Notes under the pieces: generated by a model | Seen by the model: only the letters and a program-made list of their open reading frames with translations | Database searches by the model: none | Told to the model about the DNA's origin: nothing | NCBI RefSeq assembly: GCF_000003815.2 | Contig: NC_049987.1 | Span: 21,152,187 to 21,216,186, forward strand | Direction of reading: 5' to 3' | DNA length: 64,000 nt | Source of the DNA: Branchiostoma floridae | Taxonomy: Eukaryota > Chordata > Leptocardii > Amphioxiformes > Branchiostomatidae | Shown here: piece by piece, positions 45,319-59,700 of the stretch | Position numbering within the stretch: position 1 is the stretch's first letter | Layout: each line of letters begins with the position of its first letter | Position numbers and translations under genes: made by a program

Positions 45319-47722
45319 ATGGAAGAAAAGAAGGCACAGCACTCGGAGAAGTCCAAAATGTCCACTTCTAGGCGGATGTCTGCGCCAAGCGGCCGAGAGT
45401 CGCAGCGAGAGCAGGCGCCCCCCTCCCACTCCCAGTCCAACCACAGCCGGGGAACGACAGCCTCGGCCACAGCCCTGCCGAAACCCCCGGCACACTCCCG
45501 GTCTAACAACAGGGCCGTGCCCAGGGGAGCCAGCAGCGGCAGGATAGCGACTGGTATGTTCTTGGGTTCGGGAAAGGACAGCAAAGTTGTTGTTGTTGTT
45601 GTTGTTGTCCTTGTTTAACGTCTATTTCTCCGCTAGACATGGTCTCTCGGTCTGTGTGTGTGCTCACAAGAACTACATCAGTACATGGCAAATTATTGAC
45701 ATATCGTTGTAGCTCAAGTGAACTACAGATTGAAGAAGTCAAAATAATTACGCATAAACTATGTGTGGCGTTATAATTTTCTAGTCTAATTTTGGTCCTT
45801 CTAGCTTTCATGCCAAAAATTCCACCTTCATTCACAATCTTGATTTACACTAACGTTAAGGGCCGTAAGTAGCAACTACCATTTTGAGGGCGTGGACGTC
45901 TTCAAGGACAGCCACACCTTCCTTGTTTATGTTGAAGAGACTACCCTTCTTTATTTTTAATAAAGGGACAAGTTGAAAAAAATCCATATTTCTGCCATTC
46001 CAGGGGCCAGCAGTAGCCGCTCCACGGCGCGCCCCTGTAAGGAACACTCCTTCCTGACAGACGTGGCCGATGTGAGGCAGATGGAGCAGGGACTCATCTC
46101 ACTACTGCACGACTTCCACTCAGGGAAACTACAGGCTTTTGGTAAGATGTTGTTATATACTTCAAGAGATCTTCACACACTGTAAATGCACTCATGTTTG
46201 TGGGGATTTAATTTCGCGTTAGCAGGAAAGTGGAGTGTTGTCTGTGGTTTTAAGTTCACAACAGTGCCATACATTGTAGTCACATGCAATAATGGAAGAA
46301 TGTTTGCAGTGTTTTTTAAGTTCCTGGTAAGACTGCCTCCCGAAAATCGCGAACATAAAACCACTGCAAACATTTCTGCATTTACAGTACATGTACTTCA
46401 CTGATATTAACTTGTTTCGTGTTATATCATGCGTTCCTAGTCTTTAACTGTGTTCCAAACATGCAATCAGTGCACTAGTTTAGAGAACTTTATTACAATT
46501 CACTTTGGGATGTGGTACAGAGTAAATATTTGTTTATAAGAATGAGAAAGCAGAGGAGCATAAAAGATATAGAAGAATATTATTGAGTACGAAGAATTTG
46601 ATAAAACATTACATTCCATGTCATATTTTACATTTCAGGTAAAGATTGCTCATTTCAGAAGATGGATAATGTACGAGAAATGCAGGAGAAACTGGCAAGG
46701 TTGCACTTTGACCTGGATGCTGCCCAGGAGAACTATGGGTAATTGTTACTGCCACACATACACAATTGGCAATTATGAATTAAGTAAATGTCCTATGGGA
46801 TGAAGTTCAGTTGAGGGGCAGTATTCAGCTTTCTTGAAAGCTGAATAATGTCCCCTAACTAAACTTTTAACATGTGTTGCATTAAACAGTCTGTTAAGTT
46901 ACACAAATTTTGTGACAAATGTATTGAGTTGTGTGTTCAACAGTTGTTTATCATCTCGTCATGAAGGTGTAACAATGTTCATAGCCCTTCTCCAGTCCTC
47001 CCTATCCTCCATAGCTCTTGGCAGATCCTCTATGGCCCAGCATGCATCCTTTATAGCACAGTAACAGTTGTCCCTGTCATACTAATGTTTATGTTGTTTG
47101 TTACAGTCTTGATTCTGAAGAAGCAAAGGCCTCAGCCAATAAACAGCTGGATCAACTACTTGGAAATGTGAGTTATCTTCCCAGTATCAGTACACTCATG
47201 CATCCTTAGTTGTGATGCCTTCTTGTTATTTGGATCATTTCTCATTTTCAATCTGTTGCAACAAGATGCAAACCACAAAGTTAACCTTGATGTCCTGTGC
47301 TTTACTAATCCTATTCTTTGACTTTTTATTACAGCTGGATCAGCTAAGCCAATCAATGTATCCTTTCTGTAAAAATGTTCAAAGTGTATAGCATATACTT
47401 AGAATTAGCCCTGCTTATTTGTTGGATATGCTCTATAAATCAGTAAGATGAGGCATGAGTAAGAACAAGATCTTGTATGGAGACTCTAGGATTGTAATTA
47501 CATGTATTAGGGATTCCGAAGCACTGCAATCTTACATTTGTGGAAAGGACAGAAGAGACTAGGGAGCTATAATACGGCTGGAAATCAGGCTAAAATTGAG
47601 AGGCAAGAATACTGATTCTTATGAACATATTTCATCTATATCCTTGACCCACTGCCTCCAGACAGAGCCTGCATCCCAAAGAGACCCCTCCTGCTAACAG
47701 ACAGGACACCACTCCAGGGTAG
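45319..47722 (+). CDS. CCDC28: CCDC28A/B family coiled-coil protein, complete
   Basis: Six exons: 45319-45553, 46004-46141, 46639-46738, 47107-47167, 47335-47357, 47662-47722; 205 residues, close to human CCDC28B (~200). The N-terminal 75 residues are Ser/Arg/Pro-rich and disordered. The family core follows: EHSFLTDVADVRQMEQGL, LLHDFHSGKLQAFG, DNVREMQEKLARLHFDLD, ending LDQLLGNLDQLSQSI and SLHPKETPP. Vertebrate CCDC28B modifies Bardet-Biedl syndrome and acts in ciliogenesis and with mTORC2; the same role is inferred. The start is the ATG at 45319; a TTG-initiated extension was ignored. Exon 5 has only 23 nt. All phases match. The gene converges on RPL24. Confidence 0.93.
46179..46388. mobile_element. 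MITE, ACTGTAAATGCA family (copy 2)
   Basis: Inverted ends ACTGTAAATGC and GCATTTACAGT, 210 bp, in CCDC28 intron 2. It shares the terminal sequence and GGGGATTTAATTTCGCG-type interior with the copy at 476-691. Confidence 0.7.
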
Positions 47723-47796
47723 ATAGGATGTCTAGAATTTCATTTGTCTCCGCTTCCTGTCAAAATGCTACTTGTGATGAGTGGATCTCATCTATA

Positions 47797-48245
47797 CACC
47801 TTTCTCACGCGGCGGCCATGATAGATCGAAGAAGAGGTCAATGAGGCAAACAGACAAAACTTATTTCTAAAATCAGGTCCCATTTAGTTTTCCCCTAAAT
47901 CACACAAATTTTCATGATATAAGATAGAATAATAAATATTACAAGAAGTGTTATGCACCGAAAGATGTAGCAATTTAGAGTAGTGGTGTGTTACGCCGAA
48001 TGGCGGTTATACCGGCTATATAGATACAGATACAGATAGTGTAGACTGATCCCATAGTCCCTTAAGAGATGCAAAATAAAAACATAATAATGCAAATTTT
48101 TAACGAATTTGCAGCCATTCACTTATTGGTCGATTTCCTAATTGGCAGGCTACCATTGGTCGAACTGCTAAGTATGATGGACAGCCTTTTGTTTGCCACA
48201 TTGAACTCGTTTTAGATCTATCATGGCCACCGCGTGAGAAAGGTG
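47797..48245. mobile_element. 449-bp MITE flanked by TA
   Basis: The ends CACCTTTCTCACGCGGCGGC and the inverse GCCACCGCGTGAGAAAGGTG form ~30-bp inverted repeats continuing to ATGATAGATC. A TA lies on each side, consistent with Tc1/mariner-type insertion. It lies 75 bp beyond the CCDC28 stop codon, so it may overlap the 3' UTR. Confidence 0.78.
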
Positions 48246-48407
48246 TATGGAGAACTGACTTTAGAGGCACCCCTCACCAGTGGTTGTCTGCGATTTTGTA
48301 CATTTAGATGAGGATTTCTGCACTGTACACAATGTATTGACCATAGTTGTTGCCAAACCCGTTACTCATTGTGACAAAAAATGAAGTATTTGGCATGTAA
48401 ATTGATA

Positions 48408-48552
48408 CCCTGGTTTCCAGAGAACAGCGCTCAACAGCTACGGGTCTTTCCCGAGTGGCCGAGCCCCTAGCAACATGCCCCGTAAATCGAATTAGCCGGC
48501 CCAGGGAGTAACTTCCTTGGCCAGCTAGCGCTGTACTCTGATAACCAGGGTA
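48408..48552. mobile_element. ~145-bp palindromic MITE
   Basis: Imperfect inverted ends: CCTGGTTTCCAGAGAACAGC at the left and, read inverted, CCTGGTTATCAGAGTACAGC at the right. No frame, no clear target duplication. Confidence 0.55.
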
Positions 48553-48858
48553 AGATCAGTGATGTTTGCTGTTGTTGCAAAGCATTTGTGTACATATTGT
48601 GAATAAACACTTCCGTAGTCTCCACTGTTGTTTTATTGGATATGAAGGTTTTCATTGTCATAGATATTTGTGATAGCAGGCCTATGACTGAACTATTTTA
48701 TTGGTCATCAACTGTGCACATGAATATGATGCACATAAAGCAAGATTGTGTCATAAGCCTATATTCTAATCAAGTAATCCCAAGTGCAGGTGTAGGACAT
48801 ACATTTCTTCAAGAGTGGAAAAAGATTAGGCTTGGCAGTGTATAAGTCTAGAAGACAA

Positions 48859-49280
48859 CACGGTGTATTCCGTATCACCTGAGATACCAGCCCAACCGCG
48901 GGTCGGATCGCCCGAAGGCCGGAGGGTGATCCGACCCGCGGGTGGGCTGGGACCGAGGGTGATGCAGAATACACCGTGTTTTATTTTATTTATGTCATAC
49001 CCACCTGAGAAAACCCATGTTTTGATGCGAAATGCGCCAGAAGTTGAACAAATTTGGTGCCCTCGAACAAAAAATGTTGCAATAGCAATGTTCCAACGTC
49101 CATATCAGGTATTCGAATTGCCAACAGTGTCACACTTGGCCTGCTCGAAATGGTTCGTTTTACTCAAAGAAAGCCTGTGTGATACGCCTTTCGAACCTGT
49201 ACGATACGGAAGTTATGGCGCGGTCCGGAACACCCGTATCAAACGTTTTCGCGTCACAGGTATGAGATGTCATGGTGCCC
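48859..49280. mobile_element. 0.4-kb non-autonomous element sharing both ends with the 4.0-19.2 kb insertion
   Basis: The left part is a hairpin (ACACGGTGTATTCCGTATCA with inverse GAATACACCGTGTT at 48968) followed by ATGCGAAATGCGCCAGAAG. The right end has GGTCCGGAACACCCGTATCA and AACGTT. Both ends, in the same order and orientation, match the ends of the large insertion. The hairpin stem also contains a perfect GGTCGGATC/GATCCGACC inner pair. Confidence 0.55.
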
Positions 49281-49940
49281 CAATGACCAACCAGCAGGTC
49301 AAGGGATAGGTGAGTGAATAAGTAGAATAATAGGCACAGAATAAAGGCAATCCCTGAAGACAATTAGGTGAATGTTGATTGCAGGAAGGTGAGATGGAAG
49401 CAAGGCCATGAAGAGTGAAGTGGACTGGGTTAATAGACAAATGAGTTGCTGAAGAGAAGGAAATAAGGGCGCCTTTAATAACCCACCTGCTCACCCTTCG
49501 GTATATCTGTTGTTGCTGAAAAGGTCCACTTCATCAGTGGAGGACGTTCCACTATCGCCCAATATCAAATTATTCCCATACTAATAATGAAATGTCTTCT
49601 ACACCAAAGAGGAGGTCTGCTTAACTTGAAAGTTCATCTGTGTTGTATACCAACTAGTCATTCTTGAACTAGTTGAACTGTAAAATCCAACACAAAAATT
49701 GGACTAACCCAAATTTGCGACTGAACAGCACGTCTTTGTCAGGGAATGATCAATCCACTGCTGCCGTGACGTCACGTTATGCAGATAGAACATGTGACTC
49801 AGTAAGCAGTGGATCATAGGTTGCAAGGAAGTCGAAAATTTGGTCGAGTCCAATTTTTGTGTAGGAGGTATACTTGATTTGGATAGGATACCATTTGTAT
49901 GTTAAAAAATGATGACAAAAAGACAATATCAGAGTTGATG

Positions 49941-49946
49941 TTTATT
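49941..49946 (-). terminator. RPL24 polyadenylation signal
   Basis: AATAAA on the minus strand, about 40 bases after the RPL24 stop codon at 49984. Short 3' UTRs are usual for ribosomal protein genes. Confidence 0.6.
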
Positions 49947-49983
49947 ACACATCCAGAAGGTTCATATTAGATGGAATAATTCT

Positions 49984-53395
<3,412 letters not shown>

Positions 53396-53750
53396 GATGG
53401 CTCAAGATGGCCGACCAAAAGGAGGAACTTCGGGACCTACTTCCGGAGATTACCGAAAGCCCGTTCGGCATACTTCGTGACTGCCGAACGCAGCACTTCG
53501 GCTCCGTCCGTGAGAACTGTTACAAGCAACCTGATTGGTCAAATCTTGACAAGTGATTTCAGGATACTGAGGATCTTACAAGAATTCTTCAACAGAAACT
53601 AGTGCAAGTTCATATGTAAACTCGTGTTGTCTTCCAGAATATGCTAAAATCTGGCGTAGATATCGGAAAAGCCAACAAAGTAGTGTTTAGCCGAATGTCC
53701 ATTTTGACCAATCAGAGAAAAGGTTATAAGTCAAGCGGGAATCATTCAAA
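53396..53750. promoter_or_regulatory. bidirectional RPL24/CEP97 promoter region
   Basis: The two ATGs lie 355 bp apart, head to head. ATTGG at 53534 and CCAAT at 53708 are candidate NF-Y sites in opposite orientation. CGTTCGGCA and TGCCGAACG form a palindrome around 53462-53490. No TATA box is evident for CEP97; RPL24 has the pyrimidine tract described with it. Confidence 0.65.
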
Positions 53751-56700
53751 ATGGCGGATGGTCAAGAAAACGTCCCTGGAAACCGGGACCAAGGTGTGTT
53801 ATTTTGTTGTTATTTGACCATATGATGCATCTATACCTTTACTGTTGTTCTCTTTAGATAATCAGGAGATCGTTGCATCAATATCTATGTTTACTATCCG
53901 TTTAGAACCCTGTCTAGCGTTCAAACTCAACCTTGAAATGTTGCACCGCAAACCGATCCACGGATGTGACAAAACAAGTCAGGTCGTGTTTCATGCTAAG
54001 TAGTCACTATCAACAATGATTTTCGTATCACGACTTTTCTTACCAATCCACCAAAAGAAGACTCTTAGCCAACAGCTTCTTAAATAAATCTCAGAAGGTT
54101 GTCCCCTGCTGTCAATAATACCCTTGAGACATTTCGCAGACCTTGAGACGTCGCAAAGAAGTGGGCGTTTCTCGAAAAAGATGTACTTTTGTTTGAAAGG
54201 TCATATGTGTCAGCTGGCCTGAAGAAAAACGTTGACAGTTTACTGTAATCCCTTGTTTGGGCTGGCCTAAGGTTCAAGAACCCTATTTTCTCCATTTTCA
54301 AATGTTTACTTATTCCATGAGACAAACATATTCAGTAGAACATCATCATTACACTATGTCATTAGTCATTCCTCAATTGTATTTAAGCAAACCTTCATGA
54401 TTTGTGCTAAGACATGCATAACTAGAAAAGCTACAAATGTAAACAAGTCTATTGTGTTGAATACTGACTGTTACCATTTGTAATGCTTGCTACAGAAATT
54501 AGGTCAATTAGGTTAGTAACGTTCAGGTGCTAGGACTTGTTCTGTGTTAGTGTCATGTTACTCAATGTATATTTTAGCCAACTGTTTCAGTGGTTTAGAC
54601 AGAAGTTGCGAGTATCCTTTGTTTTGTATACAATAGGTTCTCAGCTTCGCTTGGCCTAAGCTTGACGGATTATTTTCCCCTTATTTTCACTTATAAACTT
54701 CTGTTACAAAGGGGAAAAAAATTGTGAAAAACTGTTAAATTACTGTAAGTGATCAGTGACAGAACAGGTGACTCACAGGTGATACTGAGACATATAACCT
54801 AGAGTCCTTGTGGGACACCAAAACTAGATACAAAACTGTAATTTCATGGTGAATGTTTCTGTTAGATCTACTTGTGGCTGGAACATAACTGTTATGTTAA
54901 CAGATAATTAGGTTAGCAACTGTCAACAGCTCCGAGTCACTAAGATGGAGTCTTAAGTGTTGCATTATTCTATTTGTTTTATATCAAACATTCCAGCGAA
55001 GGAACCCTGAGTTCCGCAGTCAGATCCTCAAAAAAACAGACATACCTCAGACTTTAAAACATGTAAATCAACTTCCTATTTTATGGTTGGTCGTTACAGA
55101 TAAGATAATGGACAATGGGTTCAGCTGTTTTCACATTCTTTCCGCCGTGCTCTGAATGCCCTAGGCATTACACAAGGTCACATATCTAAGGCCCGATCTA
55201 GACACATTTTTTCCCGATATAGCCGAATCCGCCGATATCGGTGGGGCCGATATCGGGGCGCATCTAAACACATTTTGCAAATGGTAGCGCGGGATATCCG
55301 CTCGTAGCGCGGAACACCCGCGGCGCGGAACATTCGTGACCCCTTTTGACCTCTGGTGACACATCCCGCGGATTTCAAAATGGCGGGAATGCCGGTAGCT
55401 TTTCCACTCGTTATCAATCAGGTAATGTTCTTTCTGTATCTCATGCGCGTGATCTTAAACATGAGACGCCATGCAAGGCTAGGGCGCAGGAGGCGATTGA
55501 GATACAGGGAGAGACGACAGCGACCGGCTAGAGTGAACGCAGCGTTCTTTCTCGCTGCCCTGATTGTGGCGGAGGGTGGAGAGCCTATACACCGGGGTGT
55601 ACCAAGGAATCCCGCGTCCTTTTGGGATCTCCGACGACGACCATACACTTATAAGAAAGGCGGTTTCTGCATGGCTCCATGTGCAACGGGAGCGCCCAGC
55701 TTTTCCCTCCGCCATCTTGCTCTCCCGCGCTGTTCCCGCGTTATATGCTAATGAGCCCGCGTTAACTGTAGTTATATGCTAATGAGCTTCGCGAATTCGC
55801 GGAGCATCTACACGCGCGCGGAACATGTCGGGGACCCCTGCTAAGGTATCGGTAAGGTATCGTTAGATGGCTTACGAATGGTCCGGACCATTCGGGAGAA
55901 ATTTTCCCGATATAGTAATGGCGATATAGTAGTTGCATCTAGACGCTGAAAAAAAGCTGTCGGCGAGAGGTAGTAGGCTCGCCGATATCGGGAAAAACTG
56001 TGTGTAGATCGCGCCTAAATCAGACCCATACTGGTCATAGTGACTATACATGTACCATATACATATGTTCTGAGAAGTAAATTCATCCTTTGACTGTTTG
56101 AGGTTTATCTATTGCAATAATTGCATTAATTGTTTATATCTCATATGTACTTGACACTTTTAGTACTTGTACTTGTCCTTTTAGACATGCACAAGTTATA
56201 CCGTTTTTTGTTGAATATGTATCATTTGTACTACTATTATGTACATAACATGCCACAGAGGCTAGATCTGTATTCAGTTTATTCAATAAGAATGTAATTA
56301 TAGTAATGTCTGGAGTGTTTCACAATTATTGCACATAGCATGATATATTTCTTCAACATTACCTTTAAAGGAGAACATTTGTGTTGCTGTGGTTTGTCAC
56401 ATTTTTTAGCCCAAATTGCCCCTGACAGTCCCATGATGTTTTAGGATCCTTTCATAGTAGTAATCATACAGTATTAGACTGGCTTCATCGGGAAAAAAAT
56501 TATGTATTGGTTATTCAATGATATAAAAGTGCAAATGGCTGTTATAGTAGTATTCAGTATAGGTAGTTTTGTGTGCATTATTATGCATGAGAGAAAATGA
56601 ACCTTGACCTTACAGTACGTGTGACATAGTTATTACTCTCTGAGGTTCACCTGCACTATAAGAAGTGTGCAAACATTATCAACGTCCAAAACTTGCAATT

Positions 56701-59700
56701 GAGGTGGGCTGCATTCAGCTCTTTAGAACAAAACATAGACTTTCTACTGTTAAGCCTAGTGTTTTGTTTGCATGAGAGCAAATGCTAAAGCCAGGAGAGG
56801 GAGTATTTGATCAGGTGGACCAGCCAAGTGGTGAATATGGAATTCAGGAGCACTTTCTCTGCAGTGGTGCTTGATTGTTGGTACTTGAGAGGTACAGATT
56901 GTTTATGTTAGAACGTTTGTAATGTGAGACAACATAGAGTTAGATAGTGTATATTCCTTGTACACTTAAGGACTTAATGTTAGATTGTTTATGTATTTTC
57001 AAGAGGATCTACTGATCAAACTACTAACTGTCTGGGCAGTAGAATCACAAGTGTACTTTCTGACAGATTTTTAGACCTTTTAGTTCACAAATTGTAATGC
57101 CTGTGTCACGGTGGCATGGTAGTGAGTCAAGTCAAGGATCAGGACAGAGGCATGATGTTGCGGAGATGATAGATAACCTTTATTCAGGACAATCTGGGCA
57201 CGTCCTACCCTGTCGGCGTCTCTAGCTCGAATCCCCTTCCCTGATACGTGTCCCTTCTCAAAACCCAGTACATCTGCTCTCAATTACTCGGGTGACACTC
57301 CCCACACCAGGGGTGATCACAGAGTGACCACGATGTCACCTCGTGACACCTCACCCCTCATTTTTTATAAACAATTTCCACATTGTTGACAGCTGTTAAC
57401 CATTATTGATTACCGGGACATTTATCATGAAGATCATCACCGCCTTTTACATTGTATATATATGCTAATTCATCTACAATGCAATGAACGGTTATAATGA
57501 AAACTAAAATATGAACACAACATACTCATACAGGTCAGCGACATTCCAACATTCACAAAACAACAACGAAAACATAACAATTTTATACAACAACAAAAGT
57601 TCATCAATGGTTGCCAGGTGTCCCGCGCCAACTTCCTCCTCGGCGGCCGGCTTGCGCACTTCCGGGTGTATCCCGGAACCACAGGGAAACGACAGGAACT
57701 CCTCTGCCCGTCGGGAAGAGGCTTGTCTTGTCCACAGAGGCCTCCCGGCTAGATGCTCCCACGACGGCGACTCCTATACGACGTCGGGCCCTCGGGCGTC
57801 GTTGTCTGCCGAGTCGTGCTGTGGAGTCTCGCCTGTAGAGGTTGGGGTCGGACAGGACAACGCAAAGCAACCACTGACGCACATACACCGGTCTCCTAAT
57901 CTCGACACCTCACCTACGTCTCAACTCTTCTCTACCACTGCTCTTGCCTCTACCTCTCGACATACATATCCTCAATACATAAACACAAACATACAGACTT
58001 TCCGACAACTACATGAAACGCCGGACACCCCTGACCTGCTATGGAAACATCATACGAACTACACTTTACTATCCCGGGGAGTAAAACCCACATGTTCTTT
58101 CTATAACAATTCTGTCTCTATCTGTCTATCTTACATCTAAACTGACCCATCTGGTGACTCCCCCCCACTGACTTCCGCCCCGTCCACATGATGATGGCTG
58201 CTCTAATCTAATCTATACTGTATTCCTGATGGCACTGACATAAATTATCTAACGTTGGTCGCCTACATTATAACAAATCTAAAACTACAACAACAAAGCA
58301 AAGAAAGTAACAGAACTAGGCCGGTGTGCACGGTGCGCCAATGATACTATGCGAGCCCACCGACCTTCCTCCTGTGTCTCTCTCTGTATGGACTCTCTGC
58401 CCGGGCCCGCTCTTTCTCCGGTCACCATCCCGCCCGCCGCGTGGCTGTCCAGCCTTGCCCCGGCCACTGCCGCTCTCTTTGCCGCTACCACAGGTCGTTA
58501 CTTCCGCAGGCACTCCGGGCCAGAGCTCTGTCAGAGTAGAAGTCGGCCTGCATCTCTCGGACGCCTCCTGCTCGACTGTGTAACCGACACTCGCTCAGCG
58601 TCGTCTTGCCCCTTGCTGGTCAACCCCGCGGGCTCCTACTCCGGGCCGGCGCCTCTCTGAGTGTCGGGGTCACTCAGCCTGTATTTTCTAGACGCCTCCC
58701 CTCCTCCTTCCTCTCGCTCGGTCACCGTCACTCGCTCGACTCTCCTTGTGCCTCCGCTCTCGTTTGCCCCTGTCCCGTCCGTTGCACTTGACTCACCCCA
58801 GCCGTACTACCAGATGTCACGGTGGCATGGTAGTGAGTCAAGTCAAGGATCAGGACAGAGGCATGATGTTGCGGAGATGATAGATAACCTTTATTCAGGA
58901 CAATCTGGGCACGTCCTACCCTGTCGGCGTCTCTAGCTCGAATCCCCTTCCCTGATACGTGTCCCTTCTCAAAACCCAGTACATCTGCTCTCAATTACTC
59001 GGGTGACACTCCCCACACCAGGGGTGATCACAGAGTGATCACGATGTCACCTCGTGACGTGTCACGAGGTGACAGCGTGTTCAGTCACTGTTAACCCCTG
59101 GTGTGGGGAATGTCACCGGACTAAGTGGGACCAGATGTAGAGGGGTCGGGAGTTACACGCGGGAAGGGAAAGGGATTCCAGCTAGAGACACCGACAGGGT
59201 AGGACGTGTCCACTTGATCTCTGAATAAAGTCATCATCTCCGCCACATCATGCCTCTGTCCTGATCCTTGCTTGACTCACTACCATGCCACCGTGACATC
59301 TGGTAGTACGGCTGGGGTGAGTCAAGTTCAACGGACGGGACAGGGGCAGACGAGAGCCGTTCAGAGACGTAGGACAGAGTGCCGATCCGGAGTACCGAGC
59401 CCGCGGGGTTGACCAGCAAGTCCAGCAAGGGGCAGGCGACGGGCGAGCGTCGGTGGCCGAGGCGAGCGAGAGGGAGCAGCAGAGGAGGCGTCGTCCGAGA
59501 GATGCAGGCCGACTTCTACTCTGACAGAGAGCCGGCCCGGAGTGCCTGCGGCAGTAACGACCTGTGGTAGCGGCAAAGAGAGCGGCAGTGGCCGGGGCAA
59601 GGCTGGACAGCCACGCGGCGGGCGGGATGGTGACCGGAGAAAGAGCAGGCCCGGGCAGAGAGTCCATACAGAGAGAGACACAGGAGGAAGGTCGGTGGGC

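Noticed and set aside
57511..58140. 209-codon frame in the palindrome and its inverted counterpart near 60060-60575
   Set aside because: Frames differ between the two arms because of indels and show no protein motif; likely chance in GC-rich repeats.
57104..59059. Complete autonomous LTR retrotransposon
   Set aside because: The internal 1.5 kb has no gag, protease, RT or integrase motif, and the flanking duplication encloses the whole palindrome rather than this half.
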